Assembly (NCBI GenBank): GCA_017533825.1
Contig: JAFWIE010000038.1
Coordinates: 1-64,000, forward strand
Reading direction: 5' to 3'
Length of the DNA stretch: 64,000 bases
Source of the DNA: Atopobiaceae bacterium
GTDB taxonomy: Bacteria > Actinomycetota > Coriobacteriia > Coriobacteriales > Atopobiaceae
The number at the start of each line of letters is the position of its first letter. Positions within the stretch are counted from its first letter, which is position 1. The notes under the pieces are model-generated. The model saw only the letters and a program-made list of their open reading frames with translations. It was not told the DNA's origin and did not search any database. The translations under genes were made by a program, and so were the position numbers. Positions 1-7,944 of the stretch are shown here, piece after piece.

Positions 1-111
1 AAGCAGCTCCGTCGCGCCGGCTACGGATACCCAGACGACGAGTACTTCTTCCTCAAAATCTTCGACTCGAGCAGGCGCTACTCACCTGGCAGGGAAACGT
101 TGGCGGCATAG
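1..111 (+). CDS. C-terminal end of an unidentified ORF, cut by the window edge
   Basis: The first frame is open from the window edge to TAG at 109-111, giving 36 residues that include DDEYFFLKIFDSS and RRYSPGRETLAA. I do not recognise the family. RRYSP resembles the start of the helix-turn-helix in IS3 OrfA proteins, so this could instead be the stump of an OrfA joined by deletion to the OrfB region that follows. The start lies outside the window. Confidence 0.3.
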   Translation, partial: KQLRRAGYGYPDDEYFFLKIFDSSRRYSPGRETLAA

Positions 112-140
112 CGGTCACCTACAGGTTTTAGGACTGAGCC

Positions 141-147
141 AAAAAAG
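141..147 (+). promoter_or_regulatory. A6G slippery heptamer of an IS3-type frameshift site
   Basis: AAAAAAG sits just upstream of the OrfB reading frame. In IS3-family elements this heptamer drives -1 frameshifting that fuses OrfA to OrfB. The OrfB frame is open from about 138 and reads KKDPGTDPN through this site. The upstream OrfA frame is blocked by TAG at 109-111, so the site is probably no longer functional. Confidence 0.55.
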
Positions 148-197
148 ACCCGGGCACCGACCCGAACCGGCTGACGAACCAGGAGAAGTCCGAGCTG

Positions 198-1079
198 GTG
201 GACGCGCTTAGGGCGAGGTGGGCGCTCAAGGAGATCCTGCCTGCGGTAGGCATGGCCAAGAGCAGCTACGAGTATGCGAGGAACGCCAGGCTCAGGGGCG
301 AGAGCGAGAAGCGCGCCGCGGCCAGGAAGGCCGTGGTCGAGGCGTTCGACGCAAGCGGCGGGACCTATGGCTACAGGCGCATATACGCGCAGGTCAACGC
401 CGCGTCCGAGGACGACGGCCGCGTCGGCGAGTGGACCGTGCGCAGCATCATGGAGGAGGAGAGCCTGGTCGCGAGGATCGCAAAGAGGAGGCGCCGCTAC
501 AGCTCCTACGAGGGCGAGATCTCCGAGGCGCCCGAGAACCTGCTGCGCGACGACCGGGGCAGGCACCACTTCCGAGCCGACCGTCCCAACGAGCTCTGGA
601 TAACCGACGTCACCGAGTTCCGCATCCCCGCCGGCAAGGTCTACCTCTCTCCGATCATCGACTGCTTCGACGGGATGCCGCTGAGCTGGTCGATCTCGAC
701 CTCGCCCGACGCGGAGATGGCCAACTCGTCGCTGCTCGGCGCGTGCGAGTTGCTCGGCGAGGGGGAGCGCCCCAAGATCCACTCGGACCGCGGCTGTCAC
801 TATCGCTGGCCGGGATGGATAGAGATCTGCAAGGAGAACGGCCTGGTCAGGTCGATGTCCAGGAAGGGGTGCAGCCCCGACAACGCGAGGTGCGAGGGCT
901 ATTTTGGCAGGCTGAAGATAGAGTTCTTCTACGGATGCGACTGGAGTGGGGTCACGCTCGAGGAGTTCATGGGAATGCTCGACGCATACTTGAGATGGTA
1001 CAGGGACGTCAGGATCAAGAGCGACCTCGGCTACAGGAGCCCGATGCAATACCGCAGGGACCTTGGGTTGGTGGCATAG
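198..1079 (+). CDS. IS3-family (IS150-type) transposase, OrfB
   Basis: Catalytic subunit of an IS3-family transposase, 293 residues counted from a codon inside the fused frame. An HTH_21-like N-terminus is followed by an rve integrase core whose DDE triad is visible as D137 (WITDVTEF), D197 (SDRGCHY) and E233 (NARCEGYFG). The LTNQEKSELVDALR segment upstream of the listed start belongs to the OrfA-OrfB junction of this group. The frame is open from about 138, so the natural product would be an OrfA-OrfB fusion. OrfA itself is not visible: only about 27 bases separate a TAG from the A6G slippery site. The element is therefore probably 5'-truncated and immobile on its own, although the catalytic domain is intact. 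A small gene follows 3 bases after the stop. Confidence 0.88.
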   Translation: MDALRARWALKEILPAVGMAKSSYEYARNARLRGESEKRAAARKAVVEAFDASGGTYGYRRIYAQVNAASEDDGRVGEWTVRSIMEEESLVARIAKRRRRYSSYEGEISEAPENLLRDDRGRHHFRADRPNELWITDVTEFRIPAGKVYLSPIIDCFDGMPLSWSISTSPDAEMANSSLLGACELLGEGERPKIHSDRGCHYRWPGWIEICKENGLVRSMSRKGCSPDNARCEGYFGRLKIEFFYGCDWSGVTLEEFMGMLDAYLRWYRDVRIKSDLGYRSPMQYRRDLGLVA

Positions 1080-1082
1080 GGG

Positions 1083-1400
1083 GTGGAACAGATGAAGGTT
1101 TCGGAGCTGGTCGACGCCCTTCGGGAATCGCGTTCTGACGCTGAGGTCGTCACGTGCCTCAAGGTTCCCGACGGCGAGGGGGACTACCTCCTGTTCGTCG
1201 AGTGCCCGTCCTCGTTCGCCGAGCGGTATCCCGGCGACGGCGGCAGGTTCCTCGTGCATGCGACCGTCACAATCGGCGGGCTGGTCTCGCAGGCGGGCGA
1301 CCCATCCGTGATACGAGAGCTCGCGAAGGCCCTGGAGCGCGAGGCAGATTCGATGGAGTCGGGTGCTGCGGATTGCGACGAGGAGTACGATATCTGGTAA
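1083..1400 (+). CDS. small protein of unknown function next to the IS3 transposase
   Basis: A 105-residue acidic protein, soluble by inspection, starting at GTG 1083; ATG at 1092 is an alternative. It begins 3 bases after the transposase stop and could be translationally coupled to it. It reads KVSELVDALRESRSDAEVV at the N-terminus and ends in an acidic CDEEYDIW. There is no signal peptide, membrane segment or motif I recognise. It may be a passenger gene or the neighbour into which the element inserted. A strong hairpin terminator lies about 115 bases downstream. Confidence 0.5.
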   Translation: MEQMKVSELVDALRESRSDAEVVTCLKVPDGEGDYLLFVECPSSFAERYPGDGGRFLVHATVTIGGLVSQAGDPSVIRELAKALEREADSMESGAADCDEEYDIW

Positions 1401-1456
1401 CGCGGATTCTCGGTCCAAGATTCCCACCGCAGTCCCAGATGGTTGATTTAAGCCGA

Positions 1457-1498
1457 CGCTAACAACGGGGTCAATCTGTTACAAAGTACTTGTTAGCG
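1457..1498. repeat. 9-bp inverted repeat downstream of the small gene
   Basis: CGCTAACAA at 1457-1465 is matched by TTGTTAGCG at 1490-1498, with a 24-base loop. No T-run follows. It could be an IS end, an operator or an RNA structure; nothing decides between these. Confidence 0.4.
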
Positions 1499-1515
1499 GT
1501 AGAACCGCCGAGCGG

Positions 1516-1539
1516 ACCACTGGCATAGCCAGTGGTTTT
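1516..1539 (+). terminator. Rho-independent terminator
   Basis: ACCACTGGC and GCCAGTGGT form a perfect 9-bp stem around the loop ATA, followed by TTTC. It closes transcription of the transposase and the small gene. Confidence 0.75.
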
Positions 1540-1557
1540 CTCACGGGAATAAATAGA

Positions 1558-1799
1558 TACTAAATCCCGGGAACGTTACAGCGCGCCTCGATGGCAGCGT
1601 CAAAACTGTCCGCATCTGTCACCTTACGGAATTCTCGTCGATCGAGGTTCATGAAGATGACGTTGTGCTCTGGTACACCTCTCTCGACGAGCTCGTTGGC
1701 GACGAGCCGCATGAGGCAACTCTTGCCGCAGCGCCGCACGCCCGTGACGACTTTGATAAGGTCCGTCGCGTCATAGAGGGGACGAAGCTTCGCCTTCCA
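1558..1799 (-). pseudogene. N-terminal fragment of an AAA_14-type ATPase
   Basis: Read on the minus strand from 1799, the frame encodes about 80 residues starting WKAKLRPLYDATDLIKVVTG, then a Walker A region GVRRCGKSCL, then GVPEHNVIFMNLDRREF. This is the N-terminal pattern of the AAA_14/DUF4143 ATPases that are common in gut Actinobacteria. A TAG lies 4 codons upstream with no start codon between, and the frame ends in TAG near 1558. Both start and most of the protein (Walker B, DUF4143) are missing, so this is a remnant. Confidence 0.7.
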
Positions 1800-1826
1800 G
1801 CATACCGGCTACGCCACGTAAAGACG

Positions 1827-1849
1827 AGCCTCCCTGTCGGGAGGCTTTT
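1827..1849 (+). terminator. hairpin with T-tract
   Basis: GCCTCCC (1828-1834) and GGGAGGC (1839-1845) flank TGTC and are followed by TTTT. It lies at the 5' edge of the ATPase remnant and faces the convergent lipoprotein gene, so it may be a relic terminator. Confidence 0.6.
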
Positions 1850-1986
1850 CTGTCATCAGGCACTGTTTTGCATAGGAGGGTATGGTCGTTCGCGACACTA
1901 CCCTCCCCCACTGTCACGTTAGAGGCTCCAGCAGATGCGAATCGGGGTGCGCCCATGCCCGTTGGCATGCACGCACCCGACGAAAA

Positions 1987-3048
1987 TCATTGGATGTCTA
2001 TTGTTGCCCGCGTGACTTCTTCGCCAGAGTATCTCATGAACATCATCGTTCCATGGACATCCGCCAAGTTGTTATCTATTGCGTCCTTATCGAAGCTCAA
2101 GTATATATGTCTCTTTGTATTTGGCTTAATGGCCCGTGAATAAACTCCCACGGTCTCTGTACCGTGCACCGTAAAATATGGAGAAAACTCTGTTACGCCG
2201 AGAATGGTACCATCGTCAAGTTTATTCGTAGCTTCAATCCAATAACCTATTGAATTTGACTCATCGTCATGAGTCGTTCCAAGCAAAGTCAATTTAACAT
2301 AATCATCCTCATATATTACACTGTCTGGAAAATCTGTATCGAGTGGCATTTCTTCATACAATTCATCATTAGCTTTGGCATATTCACTTAAATTATCAAA
2401 CGCTGGCCTGAAGTCTTTATTAGTGTTGCGCTTACAGGTAATGATAAATTGGTTTTCGTCTTCAGCATCATCAGCACTAAGAGCAAGATTCAAAGTATTC
2501 TTATCATCGCTCAAGGTCATATCAAGGTAGCCACCCCTCAAATTGCCCTCTTCGTCGGCTTCGTCTGAGATAAGGAATAAGAGCGTGCCGTGAGTCTCAT
2601 CTGTTTGGTTCCACTCACTAACAAAATAACGGTATGGAATTGATACGGTGGCAGTCTGATCATCTGCACACTCTATATAACAATTTGTCTCAAAAATACG
2701 CTCGTAGCCGTGAATTGACTCTTCGTCTTCTTCCACGCCTGCATATGAACGAATGTATGTGGGAAGCCAAACGCCAGTGAATTCACTTTCGTCGCTGGCA
2801 GCTGGCTTTGGCTGGGTATTCGCGTCAGAAGAGGCTTCGTCCTTGGAGGCTTCGTCCTCTTGCGCTTCCTCTTTTGCGTCCTGTGAGGCTGCATCCTCAG
2901 ACTGAATGGCTTCCTTGGAGTCGGAGGAAGTCGGCTCGTTTAATTGGCCGCAACCCACAAGGGTTACTGACAAGAACATCACACAGGCAATCATCAAGGC
3001 AGCTGCCCAGACATTCTTCTTCTGCCACTGCAAACACGAATTGAGCAT
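1987..3048 (-). CDS. putative secreted lipoprotein, AT-rich and probably acquired
   Basis: A 353-residue lipoprotein of unknown function. The N-terminus has a lysine pair, a hydrophobic stretch (AALMIACVMFLSVTLV) and a lipobox ending LVGC, predicting lipidation and anchoring outside the membrane. A disordered Ser/Glu/Ala/Lys-rich linker of about 60 residues follows, then a globular region with FTGVWLPTYIRSY and several acidic patches. I chose ATG at 3048 because GAGGTG sits 6 bases upstream; GTG at 3057 is in frame. Base composition is visibly more AT-rich than the neighbours, with many TTA/ATA-type codons, which suggests recent transfer. It lies beside IS and ATPase remnants, in keeping with an accessory island. 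Confidence 0.75.
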   Translation of the reverse strand: MLNSCLQWQKKNVWAAALMIACVMFLSVTLVGCGQLNEPTSSDSKEAIQSEDAASQDAKEEAQEDEASKDEASSDANTQPKPAASDESEFTGVWLPTYIRSYAGVEEDEESIHGYERIFETNCYIECADDQTATVSIPYRYFVSEWNQTDETHGTLLFLISDEADEEGNLRGGYLDMTLSDDKNTLNLALSADDAEDENQFIITCKRNTNKDFRPAFDNLSEYAKANDELYEEMPLDTDFPDSVIYEDDYVKLTLLGTTHDDESNSIGYWIEATNKLDDGTILGVTEFSPYFTVHGTETVGVYSRAIKPNTKRHIYLSFDKDAIDNNLADVHGTMMFMRYSGEEVTRATIDIQ

Positions 3049-3255
3049 TGGCGGCACCTCACAAAATCTTCTTGGGTATCTGCATGTTCACTATATCATA
3101 CAACTATCTATCATGTGCGATAAGACCTTTCCCGTTGCCATAGGCAAACCGTCCACCGAGCGATTGCCACTTCCAGACTTGATGCAGTAATCAAAAACTA
3201 GAATGGTATACCAATCATTGATAAGCACCGCCAATGCACATCCTTCGGAGATCTC

Positions 3256-5625
3256 ATGTTTAATCACATCTTGATTCCCGAACCAACGGATTCGGGTGTA
3301 GGCATCCTCTCAGCTGCCTTCGGCGCTGCCATGTCCGCACCAAATCCCTCGGCCGCCATCCAAACGCTCCTAGAGACACTCGGCAAGACCTTCCGCGCAA
3401 AGCGCGCATACGTCTATCAGCTGCCTCCCGGAGGAACGGAGTTTCTCTGCATGAGTGAGTGGTGCGCCCCTGGCGTCGACCCCATGAGCGAGGTCACCCA
3501 CGGACTCACCATGGCCATGGCATCACGCTGGTTCGGTGACGGGAACATCCGCTCCCTCATCGCCATTCGCAACCTGGACGAATTCGCGGAGTTCAGCCCC
3601 CAATACGCCGCACTCTTTGCCCCCCGGGCCATGCGTACGCAAGTGCTCGGCAAGCTGATGCGCGGCAACCACCCCTTGGGCACCCTCGGCTTCGATGATC
3701 CCGACGAAGATACATTCGACTCTCTCTGCTCACTCATGTATCCGATCTGCGCCTTCGCCACGTCAACGCTCAACACACTCAACCTTCTGGGCCGCTTTCG
3801 CTCCATTGGCATGTTGGATCCGCTCACCCGCACGGGTACGCGACTCGGCTTCTACCAGAAGGCCGAGCACCTGCCGCAGCACGTGCCCGTCGGAATGGCT
3901 TACCTCGACGTGGTCGGCCTGCAGGCTATCAACGACATCCGAGGCCATACCGCAGGTGACGAGACACTCCTCGCCGTGCGACAAATACTCTCCACCGAGT
4001 TCCAAGACGATCAGTTGTTCCGAATGGGTGGCGACGAGTTCCTCGTGCTCGCCATCGGCATGTCGGAAGAGGCGTTTCGCGAAGCGTTCACTCGCATTCG
4101 CAAGCGACTCGATGACCTCTCCACCTATATCGCCATGGGCGTGGGCTGGCGCCCCAGCCTCGGCGAGGAGTATGATGCCCTCGTGCGGCATGCATGGCTC
4201 GAGTGCAACAACGCAAAACGCGAATGGGAGCGCAGGGGCGGAAAGCGCCTCGATCTGCAATCCGAGGAGACCCTCGCCAACCCATCGAATCGGAGCACCT
4301 ACGTCACGCAGATCGAATGCCAGTTGGACCATCGCTGTTACAAGCGCGAAGAGTTCTACCGCCGCGCGAACATCTGGATCAATCATGTCCAGGCATCGAG
4401 TGTGTGCATGGTTGCGCTAGACATTAACTACTTCAAGCTCTACAACGATATTTTCGGGTGGACTGCAGGAGACGCATTGCTCGAGAAGTATGCATCTGCA
4501 GTCGTGCAATTCGCCAACGCCCATCACGGCGTCCCAGGGTATTTGGGCGGAGACAACTTTGCGCTCGTCTTCCCCCTCAACAGCGATACGACGAACGAGC
4601 AGGTAGCCGATGTCCTGAAGAGAGATCTGGGCAAGTACGACGCCGCAGAGGGATTCTCACCCTCGCTGGGCGCCGCAATCACTGACGACCTTGGCATGGG
4701 CATCACGATTCTGTACGATCGCGCGCTCGTTGCCCTTCAGGAAATCAAGGGAAGCTATACGAAGCACATTGCCTTCTACGACAAGCATCGCTACAAACGC
4801 GATCGTGAGAACCAAGTGCTTATCATGCGTGCCCAGGAGGGCATCGCCCGAGAAGAGTTCACCTTCTTCCTCCAGCCCAAGATCGATATCATCACCAACA
4901 AGGTGGTCTCAGCCGAAGCCCTCGTGCGCTGGCATCGGAATGGGGAACTCGTCCCTCCCTTCAAGTTCATAGGCCTCATGGAGCAGTCTGGCTACATCTT
5001 TGCCCTCGACAAATACGTGTGGGACAAGGTATGTGCGTGGCAGCGCTCACTCATCGACCGCGGCATACAGCCAATCCCCATTTCGGTGAACGTCAGCCGC
5101 GTGGACTTCTACTTCGTGGACCTCGCCGAGCACTTCAAGAAGCTCATACGCAAATACGACTTGTCTGCCGAGCTCATCCAGATCGAGGTGACCGAAAGCA
5201 CCTATTCCAGAGACATCGAGCACGTCAACAGCATCGTTCACAGCCTACAGGAGAATGGTTTCTCGGTCTTTATGGACGACTTCGGGAGCGGCTATTCTTC
5301 GCTTAACATGCTGCGCTCGGTTTCGGTCAACGCCATCAAGATGGACAAGGGCTTCATCGACCATGCGAACATCCAGAACGGATCCGATGCCATCATCTCC
5401 AACGTAATCGCCATGGCCCACGAGATGAGGCTGCCCGTCATCTCCGAGGGCGTCGAGACCAAGGACCAGCGCGACTCGCTACGCAGAATGGGCTGCGACT
5501 ACGTGCAGGGCTACTTTTACTATAAGCCTATGCCAATGGACGCCTTCGAGGAAATACTCCTCCACAACGACCAAATCGAGCTATCGCATTCCGACGATAT
5601 AATTATCGGGCATAGGCATGTCTAG
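3256..5625 (+). CDS. GAF-GGDEF-GGDEF-EAL cyclic-di-GMP protein
   Basis: A 789-residue soluble c-di-GMP enzyme. Residues about 15-180 look like a GAF sensor. A first GGDEF domain (about 185-330) has the intact motif MGGDEF at 258-262. A second (about 360-510) has GGDNF at 431-435, so it is probably catalytically dead. The EAL phosphodiesterase domain (about 520-775) keeps EAL at 554-556, NVSR, EVTES, MDDFGSGYSS at 673-682, KMDKGF, EGVE at 731-734 and QGY at 751-753, which are the metal and catalytic residues of active EAL enzymes. The net activity cannot be told from sequence; phosphodiesterase is best supported. ATG 3256 follows GGAG. The next GGDEF gene overlaps the 3' end by 8 bases, so the two are co-translated. 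Confidence 0.93.
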   Translation: MFNHILIPEPTDSGVGILSAAFGAAMSAPNPSAAIQTLLETLGKTFRAKRAYVYQLPPGGTEFLCMSEWCAPGVDPMSEVTHGLTMAMASRWFGDGNIRSLIAIRNLDEFAEFSPQYAALFAPRAMRTQVLGKLMRGNHPLGTLGFDDPDEDTFDSLCSLMYPICAFATSTLNTLNLLGRFRSIGMLDPLTRTGTRLGFYQKAEHLPQHVPVGMAYLDVVGLQAINDIRGHTAGDETLLAVRQILSTEFQDDQLFRMGGDEFLVLAIGMSEEAFREAFTRIRKRLDDLSTYIAMGVGWRPSLGEEYDALVRHAWLECNNAKREWERRGGKRLDLQSEETLANPSNRSTYVTQIECQLDHRCYKREEFYRRANIWINHVQASSVCMVALDINYFKLYNDIFGWTAGDALLEKYASAVVQFANAHHGVPGYLGGDNFALVFPLNSDTTNEQVADVLKRDLGKYDAAEGFSPSLGAAITDDLGMGITILYDRALVALQEIKGSYTKHIAFYDKHRYKRDRENQVLIMRAQEGIAREEFTFFLQPKIDIITNKVVSAEALVRWHRNGELVPPFKFIGLMEQSGYIFALDKYVWDKVCAWQRSLIDRGIQPIPISVNVSRVDFYFVDLAEHFKKLIRKYDLSAELIQIEVTESTYSRDIEHVNSIVHSLQENGFSVFMDDFGSGYSSLNMLRSVSVNAIKMDKGFIDHANIQNGSDAIISNVIAMAHEMRLPVISEGVETKDQRDSLRRMGCDYVQGYFYYKPMPMDAFEEILLHNDQIELSHSDDIIIGHRHV

Positions 5626-6994
5626 CAGCGCCGATGACCCACAACGAGGAGTGATACCCGCCATGACAGCGAGATCCGCACCGCGCATGCGCACCATCAA
5701 CATCTGTTCGATGGTCATCGTGACGATTGTGTCGGCAGCTATGCTCATAGTCATGCGGAACGCCCTCATTGCACAGAGCCAAGAGCAGGACCTGGGCGCC
5801 ATATATCAGCGCTGTCAGAACGCAGTCGAGCACCTTCAGGACTCGTCCGACTATCTCTCAGAGACCGCCCAGCTCTTCGTAAGCACTGGTGACAAGTCGT
5901 ATCTGAAGAGCTACTTCGAAGAGGTAACGCTGAACGATCGCCGTGGGAATGCCCTGCAGGACCTTCGCGCATACTCGGATGACTCCGACGCGGTCAATGC
6001 ATTGTCCGACGCCTACAATACGTCCGACACGCTCTCCGAAATCGAGTGCTATGCCTTCGTCCTTGCTGCCGACGCATACGGCATCGAAGACCTGCCCGCC
6101 GAACTCGACGGCATCACCCTCAAAAAGGCCGATGCCGCTCTCTCATCTGACGAGAAGATCAAACGTGCAAACGACCTCGTCAACAACGAAGAGTACGCCA
6201 AATACAAGCAGGAGATTCGAGACGAGGCGCAGCGAAGCTCGAACCTCCTCATCGAAAACCTCAGCAAAGACTTCGAGGAGTCACATGCGCGTCTCTCCCA
6301 CATCTACGAATCGCTAGGCATACGTGCAGCGCTGGTCCTCTGCGTGCTCTTCACCGTAATTCTCTCCACCAACCTGCTGCTACTCCGTCCCATCGCGAAG
6401 TTCGAGAAGAACATCCGCGCCGGCGAACGCCTGGAACCCCGCGGTGCACAGGAGCTGCGCTACCTGGTTGACGCATACAACGAAATGTACGAAATCAACC
6501 GCAACCGCACCGAGTCGTTGGACTTCGAGGCCCACAACGATGCCCTCACTGGCTTGCTCAACCGTGGGTCATTCGACGAACTGCTTACCCAGCACAAAGC
6601 GAATTCCGCGCTCATCCTCGTGGACGTCGATAACTTCAAGCAGTTCAACGACGTACACGGACACGAGATGGGCGACGCGATTCTCGTCGAGGTCGCCGCC
6701 ACGCTTCACTCCGTCTTTAGGTCGTCTGACTACATCTGCCGCATAGGCGGTGACGAGTTCGCCGTCATCATGACAGACGTAGATGCCGGCATGACCGGAG
6801 TAATAGAGCGCAAGATTGGCAGCGCCACCACATTCCTGCGCGACACGTCCAACGGTCTCCCTCCAGCAACCATATCGGTCGGCGTCGCATTCGGCACGCA
6901 CGAAGTCTCCGACAGCGAGCTCTTCCGGAAGGCTGATAGCGCGCTATACGAGGTGAAGCGTCGCGGACGTAACGGTCTCAGCTTTGCGTCGTGA
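5618..6994 (+). CDS. membrane-bound diguanylate cyclase (GGDEF)
   Basis: A 458-residue protein with a membrane helix at about 27-47, an extracytoplasmic helical sensor region (about 48-232), a second membrane helix (about 234-256), a HAMP-like stretch and a C-terminal GGDEF domain. The active-site motif is IGGDEF (377-381). RSSD at 368-371 lies five residues before it, as in product-inhibited cyclases (I-site RxxD). ATG 5618 overlaps the stop of the GAF-GGDEF-EAL gene; ATG 5663, after GAGGAG, is an alternative start that loses 15 residues. Together with its partner it probably sets a local c-di-GMP level in response to an external signal. Confidence 0.92.
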   Translation: MSSSADDPQRGVIPAMTARSAPRMRTINICSMVIVTIVSAAMLIVMRNALIAQSQEQDLGAIYQRCQNAVEHLQDSSDYLSETAQLFVSTGDKSYLKSYFEEVTLNDRRGNALQDLRAYSDDSDAVNALSDAYNTSDTLSEIECYAFVLAADAYGIEDLPAELDGITLKKADAALSSDEKIKRANDLVNNEEYAKYKQEIRDEAQRSSNLLIENLSKDFEESHARLSHIYESLGIRAALVLCVLFTVILSTNLLLLRPIAKFEKNIRAGERLEPRGAQELRYLVDAYNEMYEINRNRTESLDFEAHNDALTGLLNRGSFDELLTQHKANSALILVDVDNFKQFNDVHGHEMGDAILVEVAATLHSVFRSSDYICRIGGDEFAVIMTDVDAGMTGVIERKIGSATTFLRDTSNGLPPATISVGVAFGTHEVSDSELFRKADSALYEVKRRGRNGLSFAS

Positions 6995-7029
6995 CAACGG
7001 GGACATGACAATGCCCTCCCCCGTTGTCA
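6992..7029. terminator. bidirectional hairpin between convergent genes
   Basis: TGACAACGGGG (6992-7002) and CCCCGTTGTCA (7019-7029) form an 11-bp perfect stem; the TGA stop of the GGDEF gene is its first three bases. No T-run follows. The position between convergent genes suggests a shared terminator. Confidence 0.55.
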
Positions 7030-7038
7030 CACCCGTCG

Positions 7039-7344
7039 TCACGTCTTAGGTCGTGCCTCCACGAACCACGAACCACGATAGTCGTCGTACCAGAGATGCG
7101 TCTGCCGTCCACCCACCAGTATGGTGTAACGCATGCCGGTACCGCCCACCTTGAGACTGTGTGCCTGCCTGCGATCGGTGACCTTGTCTATGGCGAAGCG
7201 CCTCCCGTCATCCCAGATGACCGCCTGGGGCGTAACGAGTCCGTCTGCCGAGGTAAGACTCACGACGTCGACGTACTTCTTCTCGCGATCCGAACGCGCG
7301 CCGTACACCTTGCCGCCGGATGTGATGTGACCACGATTGCTCAT
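7039..7344 (-). CDS. conserved small protein, second gene of a putative SOS operon
   Basis: A 101-residue basic, soluble protein containing KVYGARSDREKKYVDVVS, AVIWDDGRRFAIDKV and GGTGMRYTILVGG. I recall relatives of this pattern beside Y-family repair polymerases in Firmicutes and Coriobacteriia, where they are annotated as hypothetical; that is memory, not a search. I chose ATG 7344 because it falls 22 bases after the stop of the gene upstream. A longer in-frame reading to 7428 would overlap that gene by 62 bases. It shares the upstream promoter region with the two LexA-like boxes. Function unknown; a DNA-damage role is suggested only by context. Confidence 0.7.
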   Translation of the reverse strand: MSNRGHITSGGKVYGARSDREKKYVDVVSLTSADGLVTPQAVIWDDGRRFAIDKVTDRRQAHSLKVGGTGMRYTILVGGRQTHLWYDDYRGSWFVEARPKT

Positions 7345-7366
7345 GGCTGCACCAATCCCAACGCCG

Positions 7367-7798
7367 TCACACGAGATGGAGCGTGGAGTGTGGCTTCGGG
7401 CATAGGTATCGCGGCCGATACGATACATGGCTTCCTACCACGCCGTTCAGGTAGCCATAGGGGATATGCCAGCCATCCAGCTCGTCCATCAGGTCGGCCA
7501 AGAAGCGATGCTCGTCCGCAAAGTAGCCGTGCAAGAGGAGCTCGAAGTCGCTTTGTCCAACCTCTCCCAGCAGTTCGCCCAACCGCACCGCACCCTCTTG
7601 CATTCCCGCGCAATCAAGGCGCACGCAGTGGTAGTGGGCAGGCGCATCGTACACCTCACTCGTGAGTGGTCCGCGCGTGAACTCGCCCACTTCGAGCTCT
7701 GTATGCTCTCTATGAGCAAAGATCCGACGCCATTCGTTGCCTTGGTCGACCATAAGCAGCGTGGTGCCCTGCATCTCTTGTTGAAAAACTTGGCTCAT
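7367..7798 (-). CDS. hypothetical protein, first gene of a putative SOS operon
   Basis: A 143-residue protein, soluble by inspection, with MVDQGNEWRRIFAHREH near the start and a central FELLLHGYFADEHRFLADL. I do not recognise the family. ATG 7798 is preceded by AAGGGAG at good spacing. Two GAAC-N4-GTTC palindromes lie 16-72 bases upstream of the start codon, the pattern bound by Gram-positive LexA, and the next gene follows within 22 bases. A damage-inducible unit with the small downstream protein is inferred. Confidence 0.7.
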   Translation of the reverse strand: MSQVFQQEMQGTTLLMVDQGNEWRRIFAHREHTELEVGEFTRGPLTSEVYDAPAHYHCVRLDCAGMQEGAVRLGELLGEVGQSDFELLLHGYFADEHRFLADLMDELDGWHIPYGYLNGVVGSHVSYRPRYLCPKPHSTLHLV

Positions 7799-7813
7799 GT
7801 GCGGCTCCCTTCT

Positions 7814-7827
7814 AGAACTACTGTTCT
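7814..7827. promoter_or_regulatory. LexA/SOS-box-like palindrome 1
   Basis: AGAACTACTGTTCT has the GAAC-N4-GTTC core with one extra matching base on each side. It is embedded in a longer dyad with TCTAGAA and TTCTAGA outside arms. It lies 16 bases upstream of the ATG at 7798, where a repressor would block transcription. Confidence 0.6.
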
Positions 7828-7858
7828 TCTAGAGGATACCACATCTACCCAGAATTGG

Positions 7859-7870
7859 GAACAGTTGTTC
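7859..7870. promoter_or_regulatory. LexA/SOS-box-like palindrome 2
   Basis: GAACAGTTGTTC is a second GAAC-N4-GTTC site, 45 bases from the first. Two sites in one short promoter region strengthen the case for LexA control over a chance match. Confidence 0.55.
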
Positions 7871-7884
7871 TTTTTAAAGAGACT

Positions 7885-7915
7885 GAGACCGCTGGCATTC
7901 CCCGCCAACGGTCTC
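7885..7915 (-). terminator. terminator of serS
   Basis: GAGACCGCTGGC and GCCAACGGTCTC pair over 12 bp with one wobble around a 7-base loop, downstream of the serS stop at 7945. On the minus strand AGTCTCTTTAAAAA follows. Confidence 0.65.
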
Positions 7916-7944
7916 GGCAACGTCCATGAAGGAATCGATAGTCC

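Noticed and set aside
78..1427. 449-residue open frame on the minus strand
   Set aside because: Antisense to the IS3 transposase; composition is the usual high-GC shadow of a real gene and it has no family signal.
3049..3255. c-di-GMP riboswitch upstream of the GAF-GGDEF-EAL gene
   Set aside because: No GEMM-like conserved core was seen in these 207 bases.
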